Shown here piece after piece: positions 1 to 11,408 of a stretch of DNA of 49,458 nucleotides; the first letter of the stretch is position 1, and the number at the start of each line of letters is the position of its first letter. The DNA is from CAZGAQ01 sp964523405 (GTDB lineage: Bacteria; Planctomycetota; Phycisphaerae; UBA1845; Fen-1342), in contig CAZGAQ010000040.1 of assembly GCA_964523405.1 (NCBI GenBank), forward strand, positions 1-49,458, in the 5' to 3' direction. The notes beneath the pieces are model-generated. The model was given only the letters and a program-made list of their open reading frames with translations, made no database searches and was not told the origin of the DNA. Made by a program: the position numbers and the translations under genes.

Positions 1-360
1 GGCCGGCGCAGGCGTAGCGGGCGGGGCGGTCGGACCGGGCTGCGCGGCGGGTGGAGCGGGCTGCGCGGCCGGCGGGGTGGCCGGAGCGGGTTGAGCCGCG
101 GGTGGGGTGGTTGGGGCCGGAGTCGGCTGGGCGGCCGGTTGGGGTCCGGCCGGGCTGGGGCGTTGGCGCCCGGCGCGGCTGCCGGACGGGCGGGAGGTAG
201 CGTTCTCACCGCCGGGGGGCGTACCCGGCGTCGATGCCGGGGGCTTGCCACCGTTGGGGCGCAAGGGCTTGCGGCCCTCGGATTGGGCCAGGCTCACCGC
301 CACGAGGGTCAGCGTCAGCAGGACGGGGATCCAGCCGCGTTGCAGAGTCCGGAACGTCAT
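1..360 (-). CDS. Pro/Ala-rich exported protein, N-terminal part only
   Basis: The frame is open from an ATG at 360 to the window edge, giving 120 residues with no stop, so the C-terminus lies outside. Residues 1-26 form a signal peptide: basic start (FRTLQR), hydrophobic core (WIPVLLTLTLVAVSLA), then SLAQ as a likely cleavage site. The rest is low complexity, rich in Pro, Ala, Gln and Thr, with repeated PAAQPAP-like units. This resembles the tail and linkers of the exported protein at 1559-3172, so a helical Spy-like module may lie beyond the edge, but that is not visible. No function can be assigned. Compositional bias alone can create open frames in GC-rich DNA; the convincing signal peptide is the main support. 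Confidence 0.6.
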   Translation of the reverse strand, partial: MTFRTLQRGWIPVLLTLTLVAVSLAQSEGRKPLRPNGGKPPASTPGTPPGGENATSRPSGSRAGRQRPSPAGPQPAAQPTPAPTTPPAAQPAPATPPAAQPAPPAAQPGPTAPPATPAPA

Positions 361-486
361 GGCATACCTCACAGCGCTCGCCTCCGCGAGCGGTTCTGCA
401 CCTACATTACCATACGCGAATCACCGGGTCCGGGACAGGTCGCCGGGCAACCGTGCCGGCGGAGCCGCGCCCCCCGGCTGATCTCG

Positions 487-903
487 CTAGCGGGGTGCCG
501 GACCCGTCATGAGCGCATAGAAGTCATCGGGCACCGGGGTCGGGCGGCCGTCGCGACCCACGGCGACGAGCGTCGATTTCGCCTCGGCGATCAGCGTGTC
601 GCCGCGGTGCACGCGGTAGGCGTGCTTGACCAGCAGCGGGGAGATGTCCTCCGTGGTGGTCGTCAGCGACAGCACATCATCATACCGGGCCGGAGCCCGG
701 TAGCGGCACTCCAGGCGGCCGACAACGTAGAAGAGGCCGCGTTCCTCCATGTCTCGGTAGCGTACGCCGTTTTGGCGCAACAGCTCGGTGCGGCCCTGCT
801 CGAAGTAGACGAAGTACTGGGCATGATGGAGATAGCCCATGGCGTCGGTTTCGGCGTAGCGAACGCGGATTTCGATCGTGCACGAAGGGACCGGCTCACC
901 CAT
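487..903 (-). CDS. YbgC/4-hydroxybenzoyl-CoA-type acyl-CoA thioesterase
   Basis: Single-domain hotdog-fold protein of 138 aa, the usual length of the YbgC/FadM family. The signature RYAETDAMGYLHHAQYF at residues 14-30 matches the family pattern Y-x-D/E-T-D-x-M-G-x-x-x-H-x-x-Y, with Asp20 as the expected catalytic acid. It is followed by YFEQGRTELL, the conserved helix start. Family members hydrolyse acyl-CoA thioesters in the cytoplasm; some work with the Tol-Pal system or in aromatic degradation, but no tol or catabolic gene is adjacent. It stands alone between two exported-protein genes, so substrate cannot be inferred. The start gives a full N-terminal strand before the motif. Confidence 0.88.
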   Translation of the reverse strand: MGEPVPSCTIEIRVRYAETDAMGYLHHAQYFVYFEQGRTELLRQNGVRYRDMEERGLFYVVGRLECRYRAPARYDDVLSLTTTTEDISPLLVKHAYRVHRGDTLIAEAKSTLVAVGRDGRPTPVPDDFYALMTGPAPR

Positions 904-1008
904 GACCGCGGCACTCCTGTCCTTCTACCCCCGGGCCCGCGCCACGGTTGCGGAGACACGGACCCGGGACGGATCATACTGGAAAATGGGGTGGTCGCGC
1001 GCAGACCG

Positions 1009-1043
1009 ACAGCCGGAAGCGGCGGGTTACCGCTACCGGCTGT
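1009..1043. terminator. Strong hairpin without U-tract, possible terminator
   Basis: Inverted repeat with 14-nt arms (1009-1022 and 1030-1043; left arm ACAGCCGGAAGCGG) that pair at 13 of 14 positions around a 7-nt loop. It lies about 70 nt past the stop of the small protein gene at 1112 on the minus strand. There is no clear T-run on either side, so it may be an RNA-stabilising hairpin or a factor-dependent terminator rather than a classical intrinsic terminator. Confidence 0.4.
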
Positions 1044-1111
1044 CTCGGGAGGTCACGTCTCTTCGGGAGTCGCCACCCCGCCGGCAGATCGGCGGGGCCA
1101 CCAGGCACGGC

Positions 1112-1360
1112 CTACGCAAACGGCTGTGGCTGGAAGTCGTGAATGGCCTTCACCGTAGGCGAGGTGTCGCCTTCAGCGTCGGCCTGCAGGGACTGGATGA
1201 ACGCTTGAATGAAGGTGCTGGCTAGCCCCGTGGCGGCACTGCCCACTCCGTTGAGCACGGTGTCCCGGACGGTGGCATCACAGCCATCCAGGACCAGCAG
1301 CCCACCCCCGGCTGCCATCGTCACCATCCAGACCCGACCACGAGTGAGCAGGGCTCGCAT
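1112..1360 (-). CDS. Small exported lipoprotein-like protein (82 aa)
   Basis: A good ribosome site (AAGGAG, 7 nt from the ATG) fixes the start. The N-terminus is a signal peptide: basic residues RALLTRGR, a hydrophobic stretch, then LDGC at about residues 24-27, a plausible lipobox with Cys27 as the lipidation site. The mature part is short and helical (TVRDTVLNGVGSAATGLAST, then FIQAFIQSLQAD). Small proteins of this general build, with a Cys-Asp after the signal and a TVLNG-type helix, are to my recollection common in planctomycete genomes and of unknown role. No partner is evident; the neighbours are a thioesterase and a Pro-rich exported protein. Confidence 0.72.
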   Translation of the reverse strand: MRALLTRGRVWMVTMAAGGGLLVLDGCDATVRDTVLNGVGSAATGLASTFIQAFIQSLQADAEGDTSPTVKAIHDFQPQPFA

Positions 1361-1558
1361 GTACGTCTCCTTGTCATGACCGGCGGCCTGGGAAGCGCCG
1401 CAGGCTCGAATACCAGCGGAAGACTCCCAACGTCCTGCTTATCGGCGGATGCCGGCGCCGGGTTCAACCACTGCCGATCCGGCCACGCCGACCACCGCAC
1501 CGGTGGCCGCCGGGACCGCGCGCGGCCGCGGCAGCCGGCGGGCTCGGCAGAATCTGCG

Positions 1559-3172
1559 CTAGAGACCTTCCGGGACGGGCTGCGGGGGCACCTCCGGCTG
1601 CGGTTCCACCGGATCTTCGGGCTGCGGCACCGGCTCAGGCTGCGGCACAGGTTGCGGCACGGGTTGCGGCGCAGGCTGCGGCTCCGGCTGGGGCTGTGGT
1701 TGGGGAGGTTGCGGCTGGGGTTGCGGTTGCGGCTGAGGTTGCGGAATCTGTGGCTGATTGCCGGAGCGCGGCGGCCGGACGGGTGTCGGCGTAGCGGACG
1801 GTCTGCCAGCCGGCGCGGCCGTGGCAGCCCCGGGCTTGGCGGAGGTCGCCGGCGCGCCGGACTTGGACGGGGCGCGCGTGCCGCTTTGGACGGCCGCTTG
1901 GCGCTGAGCGCGCGTCGGCAGTTTTTCCAGTTTGGGCTTGAGTTGCTTCTCGAAGATCTGCCCGATCGGCTCCATTAGCTTTGTCTTGCGATCCTGGGCT
2001 TCCTTGATTTCTTTGGGTTTGTTGGCAGCGGTGGCTTCCTGAATCTTCTTGTCGACCTCTTCGAGCGACGCTTTGCGCTTGGCCATGTGGCTGCGGGCCT
2101 GTTCCTGGCAGTCCTTCAGGATGGTTTGCGCGCGTTGCGTCTGGTCGTCGTCGAGCTTGTAGCGCTGGATGAACTCGCGCACGTAGGCTTCCCACTGGCT
2201 TTCGAACTCGGGGCCAACATAAGTCGGGGCGGCGCCGCCGCGGCGGTATCCCGCGCCGGCGCTGGTGCTGCCCTGACTGGTGGGCGCGGGTGCGGCCGGG
2301 CTGACCGTCGCCGGCTTGACCGGGGTGGTGGGCGGGCGCACCGCCGTCGCGGGATTGGGCGTCGGTGTACCGCCCCCCTTCGGCGACTGCTGCTGCGCTT
2401 CGCGGATCTTGCGGAGGCGCGCTTCGGCTTCCGTGGCGCCCGTGTCCGCGGTTGGATTCGCGGGCGGCGGCGCCGCGGTGGTGGGTCTGGCGCTATTGCC
2501 TCGCGCAGCCGGGGTAGCGGCGGCGGGCGGCGGGGTCGTGGGCGGAGTCGACACCGGCGGCGCGACGACCGGCGGAGGCGCGCTCACAGGCGGCGGCTCG
2601 ACGCTGACCGGAGGCTTGGGGGTGGGTCGCGCCTCGGGGGACTTGGGGCCGCGACGAAACTCCTCGACGGTCATCTGACCGGAAACCATGCGGTTGAGCT
2701 GGTCCTGCGTCATGGCGAAGCTGTCGTTCATGAGCTGCAGGTCGCCGTCGTGGATTTTCTTCTGCTCATCGGTGAGGATCTGGCGCCACTCGTTGTTGCC
2801 GTCGATGATGATGCGTTTGGCGTCCTCGAACATGGGCATGGCCTGACGGCCCCACTCCATCATCTCCTGTGGGCTGATCTCGGCGCCGCCGCGCACCTCG
2901 AACATGCGATCGACGAGGGCGAAGAGGCGTTCGCGGTTGTTGGCGAGGAAGGCCTGCGACTTCTGCCGGAGGAGTTCCTGCGTGTAGGCGTCCTGATCGT
3001 CATTGAGGTTGTACTTGCGCGCGAGCAGGCGGGCGTAGTTGTCGACCAGGGCGTCGATGTTGAGCATGCTTGACCAGCTCTGCCGCGGCGGCGCCTCCTG
3101 AGCCCAGGTCAGAGCGGCTCCGCCGATGGACACGATGAGTGTGGCGAGTGCGATCCGACAGCGCGCTGGCAT
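1559..3172 (-). CDS. Exported protein with two Spy-like helical modules and Pro-rich linkers
   Basis: The ATG at 3172 is chosen over an upstream in-frame start because it has an AGGGAG ribosome site and begins a signal peptide (MPARCRIALATL..., cleavage after TWA at about residue 23); product 537 aa. Residues about 25-190 and 320-440 are helical, charged modules that look related: LARKYNLNDDQDAYTQELL in the first against IQRYKLDDDQTQRAQTIL in the second, reminiscent of LTxxQ proteins of the Spy/CpxP type. Between and after them are long disordered Ala/Pro/Thr tracts, ending in a Pro-Gln repeat. A periplasmic chaperone-like or stress-sensing role is possible but is inference. The pair of modules suggests an internal duplication. 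Confidence 0.82.
   Translation of the reverse strand: MPARCRIALATLIVSIGGAALTWAQEAPPRQSWSSMLNIDALVDNYARLLARKYNLNDDQDAYTQELLRQKSQAFLANNRERLFALVDRMFEVRGGAEISPQEMMEWGRQAMPMFEDAKRIIIDGNNEWRQILTDEQKKIHDGDLQLMNDSFAMTQDQLNRMVSGQMTVEEFRRGPKSPEARPTPKPPVSVEPPPVSAPPPVVAPPVSTPPTTPPPAAATPAARGNSARPTTAAPPPANPTADTGATEAEARLRKIREAQQQSPKGGGTPTPNPATAVRPPTTPVKPATVSPAAPAPTSQGSTSAGAGYRRGGAAPTYVGPEFESQWEAYVREFIQRYKLDDDQTQRAQTILKDCQEQARSHMAKRKASLEEVDKKIQEATAANKPKEIKEAQDRKTKLMEPIGQIFEKQLKPKLEKLPTRAQRQAAVQSGTRAPSKSGAPATSAKPGAATAAPAGRPSATPTPVRPPRSGNQPQIPQPQPQPQPQPQPPQPQPQPEPQPAPQPVPQPVPQPEPVPQPEDPVEPQPEVPPQPVPEGL
1562..1759 (-). repeat. Pro-Gln coding tandem repeat
   Basis: The last roughly 65 codons of the exported protein encode an almost pure series of Pro-Gln, Pro-Glu and Pro-Val pairs (PQPQPQPQPQ, then APQPVPQPVPQPEPVPQPE). 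At DNA level this is an imperfect 6-bp tandem repeat, so length variation by slippage is likely between strains. Confidence 0.85.
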
Positions 3173-3229
3173 GGACAACTCCCTTTGGGGCCGGGCGCTG
3201 CGGCGCAGCACCACACAGCCCCCATCGGT

Positions 3230-3237
3230 ATTATAAT
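3230..3237. promoter_or_regulatory. Candidate shared -10 region of divergent genes
   Basis: The 8-mer ATTATAAT in otherwise GC-rich DNA contains TATAAT on both strands (plus 3232-3237, minus 3235-3230). It lies between the minus-strand exported protein gene (start 3172) and the plus-strand HAD gene (start near 3271-3295). No convincing -35 box was found for either direction, so this is a weak call. Confidence 0.35.
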
Positions 3238-3294
3238 GGACCGTGTCGCAACGGTTGCACAGCACGGGACTTGCTAGACAGCGGAGGTATCGCC

Positions 3295-3942
3295 CTGGAA
3301 CCGCTCCCGAACCCCAGCGCCTGCATCTTCGACCTGGATGGCACACTCGTCGACTCGCTCCAGGACATCGCGGGATCGATCAATGATTGCCTGGCGCTGT
3401 TGGGGCTGCCGACCCGGCCGCTGGAACAATACCGGTACCTGGTGGGGGAGGGCATCCCGCGGCTGTGCCAGCGAGCGATCGGCGAAACCGCGCCACACCT
3501 GGTTTCCCGCCTCGCTGAACTGGGCCGGGCGGTGTATCGCACACGGATACTGGATTGCACTCGGCCGTATCCCGGGTTGCCCGAGCTGGTAGGCAGGTTG
3601 CAGGCCCGCGGCATCCCGCTGGCGGTGCTGTCGAACAAGCCGCACGAGCTGACGCTGCGGATTGTGCGTGCGTTCTGGGGGGACGACGCGTTCGTCTGCG
3701 TGCAGGGATACACGATCGAATCGGAGCGTAAACCTTCTCCCGAGCATGCCTTGCGCATCGCGGCGCGGATGGGGGTGGCCCCTGCAGACATGTGGATCAT
3801 CGGGGATACTTCCACGGACGTGGCGACCGCCCGGGCAGCCGGCGCGGTGCCTATCGGGGTCACCTGGGGATTCCGGCCGCGCGCGGAGCTGGAGGCGGCG
3901 GGGGCCAGGTTGATCGTCGATCGGCCGGAAGAACTCGGCTAG
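3295..3942 (+). CDS. HAD-family phosphatase, phosphoglycolate phosphatase-like
   Basis: HAD-superfamily hydrolase of about 215 aa. Motif I is CIFDLDGTLVDS with the nucleophile Asp; motif II is VLSNKP; the Lys of motif III is in ESERKPSPEHA; motif IV is WIIGDTSTDVATA. A helical cap lies between motifs I and II, typical of phosphoglycolate phosphatase (Gph). No ATG is near motif I. A CTG at 3295 follows GGAGG by 7-8 nt and is taken as the start; a TTG at 3271 is the alternative, and the in-frame ATG at 3139 lies inside the divergent gene and is unlikely. Role, by family: dephosphorylation of 2-phosphoglycolate or a similar small phosphate; the exact substrate is not determinable. It is transcribed convergently with secA. 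Confidence 0.85.
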   Translation: MEPLPNPSACIFDLDGTLVDSLQDIAGSINDCLALLGLPTRPLEQYRYLVGEGIPRLCQRAIGETAPHLVSRLAELGRAVYRTRILDCTRPYPGLPELVGRLQARGIPLAVLSNKPHELTLRIVRAFWGDDAFVCVQGYTIESERKPSPEHALRIAARMGVAPADMWIIGDTSTDVATARAAGAVPIGVTWGFRPRAELEAAGARLIVDRPEELG

Positions 3943-3946
3943 GCGG

Positions 3947-4040
3947 GGCCGTTGAAAAAGGGGACAGGCACCGCGGGAACGCCAACTGGCGCTACCGCGA
4001 GCACGGTCCGGCGCGGAGCCCGTCCCCTTTTTCAACAGCC
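3947..4040. repeat. Long imperfect palindrome (REP-like element) between convergent genes
   Basis: Arms of 23 nt at 3947-3969 and 4018-4040 pair at 21 of 23 positions; the core of the left arm is GTTGAAAAAGGGGAC and the right arm ends GTCCCCTTTTTCAAC. The 48-nt interior is GC-rich and contains a smaller hairpin (GCCAACTGGC). Placement in the 110-bp gap between the convergent HAD and secA stops is typical of REP/BIME-type elements. It could also halt transcription in both directions. Confidence 0.7.
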
Positions 4041-4052
4041 CCTAGGCACCCG

Positions 4053-8108
<4,056 letters not shown>

Positions 8109-8149
8109 CGACCGCCTCCGCTGTGGCGGGTGTCCGCACCTAACAAACA

Positions 8150-8248
8150 AGGTAACAGGGTAACGCGGCGACACACGAACGTCACCGCAAGCCGCCGCGG
8201 GAGCGCGAAGGCCGGAGCCCGGAAGGCGGCGCCATTACGCTGTTACCT
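8150..8248. repeat. Imperfect palindrome between efp and secA
   Basis: Arms AGGTAACAGGGTAACG (8150-8165) and CATTACGCTGTTACCT (8233-8248) pair at 14 of 16 positions around a 67-nt GC-rich interior. The left arm also contains a direct repeat of GGTAAC/GGGTAAC. The sequence differs from the palindrome at 3947-4040, but the size and intergenic position are similar. It occupies most of the efp-secA gap. Confidence 0.6.
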
Positions 8249-8283
8249 AGTCACCGGGGACGGCGCGCGGGGGGCGCGCGGTC

Positions 8284-8847
8284 CTACTTGGCCCGCTCGA
8301 GATATTCGCCGGTTCGGGTATCGACGCGGATGACCACGCCGTTTTCCACGAACGGGGGCACGCGCACGCGCAAGCCGGTCTCCAGCAGCGCGTCCTTGCT
8401 CTGGTTCGTTGCGGTGGCGCCTTTGACCATCGGCGGCGTATCGGTCACGGTCAGCTCGACGGTATTCGGGAGTTCCACCGCCACAATTTTGCCGTCGATG
8501 AACGAGACGGTGATTTGCTCGTTGCCGCGCAGGTAGAGGTTGGCGTCGCCCATCACGTCGCCGGGGATGGTGATCTGGTCGTAGGTCTGCTCGTCCATGA
8601 CGACGAAATTGGTGCCGTCCTTGTAGAGGTACTGGTAGGGCTTGGTGTCGACGAAGGCCGTCTCCACCTTGTCATCCACGCTGAAGCGTGCGTCGATCAC
8701 GCGGCCGTCCTTGAGGGACTTGAGCTTGATCTGCAGGTAGCTGCGCCAGTTCCCCTTCGACACGCGGGTGATGTCGAAGACGGAATACAGCGACGTTTCG
8801 TAGGTGATAACCTGACCCTTCTTCAGTTCGCTCGCCTTGATCGCCAT
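8284..8847 (-). CDS. efp: Elongation factor P
   Basis: 187 aa, the normal EF-P length, with three beta-barrel domains. The start MAIKASELKKGQVI is canonical and an in-frame upstream extension lacks homology. EF-P binds the ribosome between P and E sites and relieves stalling at polyproline; the many Pro-rich proteins in this window fit a need for it. The tip loop of domain I reads RVSKGNWRSYLQIKLK, so the usual PGKG becomes VSKG. Lys31 is kept at the position that is modified in E. coli, but the flanking residues differ. Domain II (TYDQITIP...) and the C-terminal domain (GLRVRVPPFVENGVVIRVDT) are standard. A -10-like TATACT lies about 100 nt upstream (8950-8955 on the plus strand) without a clear -35. 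Confidence 0.95.
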   Translation of the reverse strand: MAIKASELKKGQVITYETSLYSVFDITRVSKGNWRSYLQIKLKSLKDGRVIDARFSVDDKVETAFVDTKPYQYLYKDGTNFVVMDEQTYDQITIPGDVMGDANLYLRGNEQITVSFIDGKIVAVELPNTVELTVTDTPPMVKGATATNQSKDALLETGLRVRVPPFVENGVVIRVDTRTGEYLERAK

Positions 8848-9322
8848 GGGGATGGGCTCCTTCGCCGCACGCACAGCCGCGCCGCCACACTTCGAGGCCC
8901 AGAGGCTCGCGGCGGCCCGCGCACCAGGGCTTCCGATTTTGAACATTGCAGTATAGCTGGGAGGCGGGCCGCTGGCGATGCCCCCAAAGCGGTTCCGGGG
9001 CCATTCGGACCGCACGGGGAAGGAACCGGGTCCTGCCTGAGCGCAGTTACCGGGCCCAAAAAAGCGTCAGCTGGCGGGGATGCGTGCAGGGCGCAGCGGT
9101 CGGCCGTACGCCCGGCGCGACAATTCGGAGGTCCGGCGCCTGTCTCTCCCCTCGGCGAGCACAGGAGCGTCGGCGCCGCACCCGATCGTTCCGTTTCGCA
9201 CGGCCCTGGTGTTATGTCTCACAAGAAGTTGCACACAAGCCGGGTGGAGTGGGCGTCCCGCCCGCCCCACGGCGGCCAAGATGGCCACCCCACCCACGCG
9301 CCAGTAATTCTGAGGCACTACA
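8848..9322. other. Intergenic region with no supported gene
   Basis: About 475 bp between the efp start and the stop of the next minus-strand gene. It holds the efp leader and probable promoter on the right of efp, and the hairpin-rich element at 9242-9295. Open frames here lack ribosome sites, length and recognisable motifs. Confidence 0.6.
9242..9295. repeat. Hairpin-rich intergenic repeat
   Basis: Two adjacent hairpins: arms GTGGAGTGGGCG (9244-9255) and CGCCCGCCCCAC (9259-9270) pairing at 10 of 12, then GGCC-AAGAT-GGCC at 9274-9286. The outer GGGTGG also pairs with the CCACCC at the right end. This type of GGGCG/CGCCC hairpin resembles dispersed short repeats that I recall from other planctomycete and verrucomicrobial genomes. 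Copy number cannot be judged from one window. Confidence 0.5.
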
Positions 9323-10402
9323 CTAGCGCGCCGGCTCCTCGAAGTAGAACCGCGTCACCACCGGCAGGTGGTCGCTAATCTGCTCCTTCAGCTCCAGCAT
9401 GACCTGTTGCACCTGCCGGTCCGTCAGCTCACCCGCCCGCGCCAGAGTCTCCTGAATCGGACGCCAGCGCACGACTTCGGCGGCCGTCCCCTTCACTTCC
9501 TCGAGCGAAGACAAGCTCATGGCCGTCAGGTCGATGCGCGAGACGTACTTGGTCGTGCGGTTCTGCAGCCACAGGTAGGAGAACTTGCTGGGGTCGTTGA
9601 TGCTGCGGAAGGCGAGGCGCGCCTCCGAGCCGTGGTCCAGTTTGTGGAAGGGCTCCCAGCATTTGTCGGCAGGCGGGGCGTTCCAGTCGCCCATGATCAT
9701 CGCATCCGAGTCGACCTTCGGAGAGTCTTTGGTCAGCCAGTTGGCCAGTACCCTCGCGGAGGCGAGACGCTGCGGGGCCCCGTCCTCCATCGCCTTGAGA
9801 TGCACGCCCAGGGCCTGAAAGTCGAAGCGGCGGTGGGCGCTGCCGCCGTGGCCGGTGGCGGGCGCCTCGGCGGCCGAGCGGGCCTCGAAGTATGCGTATA
9901 GCGGTGTGCGGCCGCCGAAGGCGTCCTTGCCGTCCTCGGTCAGGTGTGTGCCGCGCGGGAACAGCTCGCGGGCGTCGGTCTTCGCACGCAGCCAGTCGCG
10001 ATCCCACATCATCGCGACGCGCTGCTCCCCGCCGGCTTCCGTGTAATACACGACGTAGTCGCCGGCGCCGCGCCGCGTGAGTTCCGCGGCCACATCGTCC
10101 AGTGCGCCCGGGTAGCGCTTGTCCCAGGACGGACCGGCCACTTCCTGGAAGATGAACAGGTCACCGTTCAGGGCTTCGAGCACGTCCAGGACGACGTCCA
10201 GGCGCTGCTCGTCCTTCGCCACTGACTTGCGCGCCCCGAACCACTCCAGATTCCACTGGATGACGTCAAGGAACAGGTCCGTGCCATGGTATTGCTTGGG
10301 CACCAGGTCGGAGAGCGCGGCGGACAGGTTGTCATTCTCAGCGGTAACGACGTTGTGCAGGGTGCTGCGGTGGGTGCGCGTTCGTACGCGTCGCTTCGTC
10401 AT
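9323..10402 (-). CDS. Endonuclease/exonuclease/phosphatase-fold protein
   Basis: 359 aa with the EEP (DNase I/exonuclease III/sphingomyelinase) signatures in order: IQWNLEWFG at about residues 48-56, IFQEV (the metal-binding Glu) near 84, GVHLKAM near 199, IMGDWNAPP near 235, and SDHLPVVTRF at the C-terminus, containing the catalytic Asp-His. GGGAGGACGT precedes the ATG. No signal peptide is visible, so it is probably cytoplasmic; the N-terminal 40 residues are basic and then poorly conserved. The family cleaves phosphodiester or phosphomonoester bonds in nucleic acids, lipids or inositol phosphates; the substrate here is unknown. It appears to be transcribed alone. Confidence 0.85.
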   Translation of the reverse strand: MTKRRVRTRTHRSTLHNVVTAENDNLSAALSDLVPKQYHGTDLFLDVIQWNLEWFGARKSVAKDEQRLDVVLDVLEALNGDLFIFQEVAGPSWDKRYPGALDDVAAELTRRGAGDYVVYYTEAGGEQRVAMMWDRDWLRAKTDARELFPRGTHLTEDGKDAFGGRTPLYAYFEARSAAEAPATGHGGSAHRRFDFQALGVHLKAMEDGAPQRLASARVLANWLTKDSPKVDSDAMIMGDWNAPPADKCWEPFHKLDHGSEARLAFRSINDPSKFSYLWLQNRTTKYVSRIDLTAMSLSSLEEVKGTAAEVVRWRPIQETLARAGELTDRQVQQVMLELKEQISDHLPVVTRFYFEEPAR

Positions 10403-10675
10403 GATACGTCCTCCCAGGGACTGTGAAGGAGTGAATCGGACACCCGAACGCGCGCAGTCTACCGCTCGCGCGGCGCCGTGGGCAATGCGACTTCGAGCGG
10501 GAAATAGCGGTGGAAATGCGCGCTAGTGTGCACACGCGTGAGGCGTGTCAACCGGATGCGCTCCCGGGGCTGCAGAGCATGGAATGCAGGACGATAAGCA
10601 GCGTGATCGCTTCAGGAACATCCCTGTGCGCTGTGTGAGCGACATCGCGCGGTGCTGCAGTCGTGTTGGCAGGGC

Positions 10676-11323
10676 TCAACCGCAGTTCAGCAGTTCGTCG
10701 ACCGTGACCGCACTCAGGTTGGGCGCCAGGCGCTTCGCGTTCGGCAGCTTATCCGGCGTGCCGATGCCGAAGACGGCCATGCCGGCGCGCACGGCCGCTT
10801 CCACACCGGCCACCGCGTCCTCGATGACGAGGCAGTCGGCCGGCGGCAGGCCCAGGCGCTGGGCGGACAGGAGGAAGACCTGCGGATCGGGCTTGGAGTG
10901 CTGGATGTCGTTGCCGTCGACAATCGCGTCGAACCAGGGCTCCAGGCGGAGCCGGGCGGCGATGAGACGGGTGTTCTTGCTGGCGGAGCCGATGGCGGTC
11001 TTCAGCCCGCGGCGGCGGAGTTCGGTCAGCGTGGACGCAACACCGGGCAGCAGGTCGGCGGGCGTGAGCTTCTGGCACAGGCCTTGGTAGATGTCGTTCT
11101 TGCGGGCGGCGAGGGCGACCTTCTCGCCAGGCGTATAAGGGCGCGCCGCGCGCTCCAGCACGATCTCGAGGCTGGTCATGCGGCTGACGCCGCGGAGGCG
11201 GTCGTTGATCTTGTGATCGAAGTAGATGCCCTCGGCGTCGGCCACGACCTTCCAGGACTGGTAGTGCAGCTCGTCGGTGGTCACGAGGACGCCGTCGAGA
11301 TCGAAGATCACGCCACGAATCAT
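10676..11323 (-). CDS. pgmB: Beta-phosphoglucomutase (HAD family)
   Basis: 215 aa, the family length. Motif I is GVIFDLDGVLVTTDELHY, with both the nucleophile Asp and the +2 Asp; the cap domain carries LRGVSRMTSLEI, matching the beta-phosphoglucomutase cap motif; motif II is AIGSASKN; motif III has Lys in HSKPDPQVF; motif IV is CLVIEDAVAGVEAA. These features fit PgmB, which interconverts beta-glucose 1-phosphate and glucose 6-phosphate after maltose or trehalose phosphorolysis. GGAGG sits 5 nt before the ATG; an upstream in-frame ATG lies in non-conserved sequence and is rejected. No maltose or trehalose phosphorylase gene is in the window. Confidence 0.88.
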   Translation of the reverse strand: MIRGVIFDLDGVLVTTDELHYQSWKVVADAEGIYFDHKINDRLRGVSRMTSLEIVLERAARPYTPGEKVALAARKNDIYQGLCQKLTPADLLPGVASTLTELRRRGLKTAIGSASKNTRLIAARLRLEPWFDAIVDGNDIQHSKPDPQVFLLSAQRLGLPPADCLVIEDAVAGVEAAVRAGMAVFGIGTPDKLPNAKRLAPNLSAVTVDELLNCG

Positions 11324-11408
11324 GCGGTCCTCCGGTTGCCAAGTCGGGCGGATAGCGTAGCGGCCCGGCGTCCGGCGTGCTACGGGGAAATGTGGACCCG
11401 CGGGACCA

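Noticed and set aside
1562..1759. CRISPR array
   Set aside because: The regular repeats are 6-bp coding units for Pro-Gln within a reading frame, without spacers.
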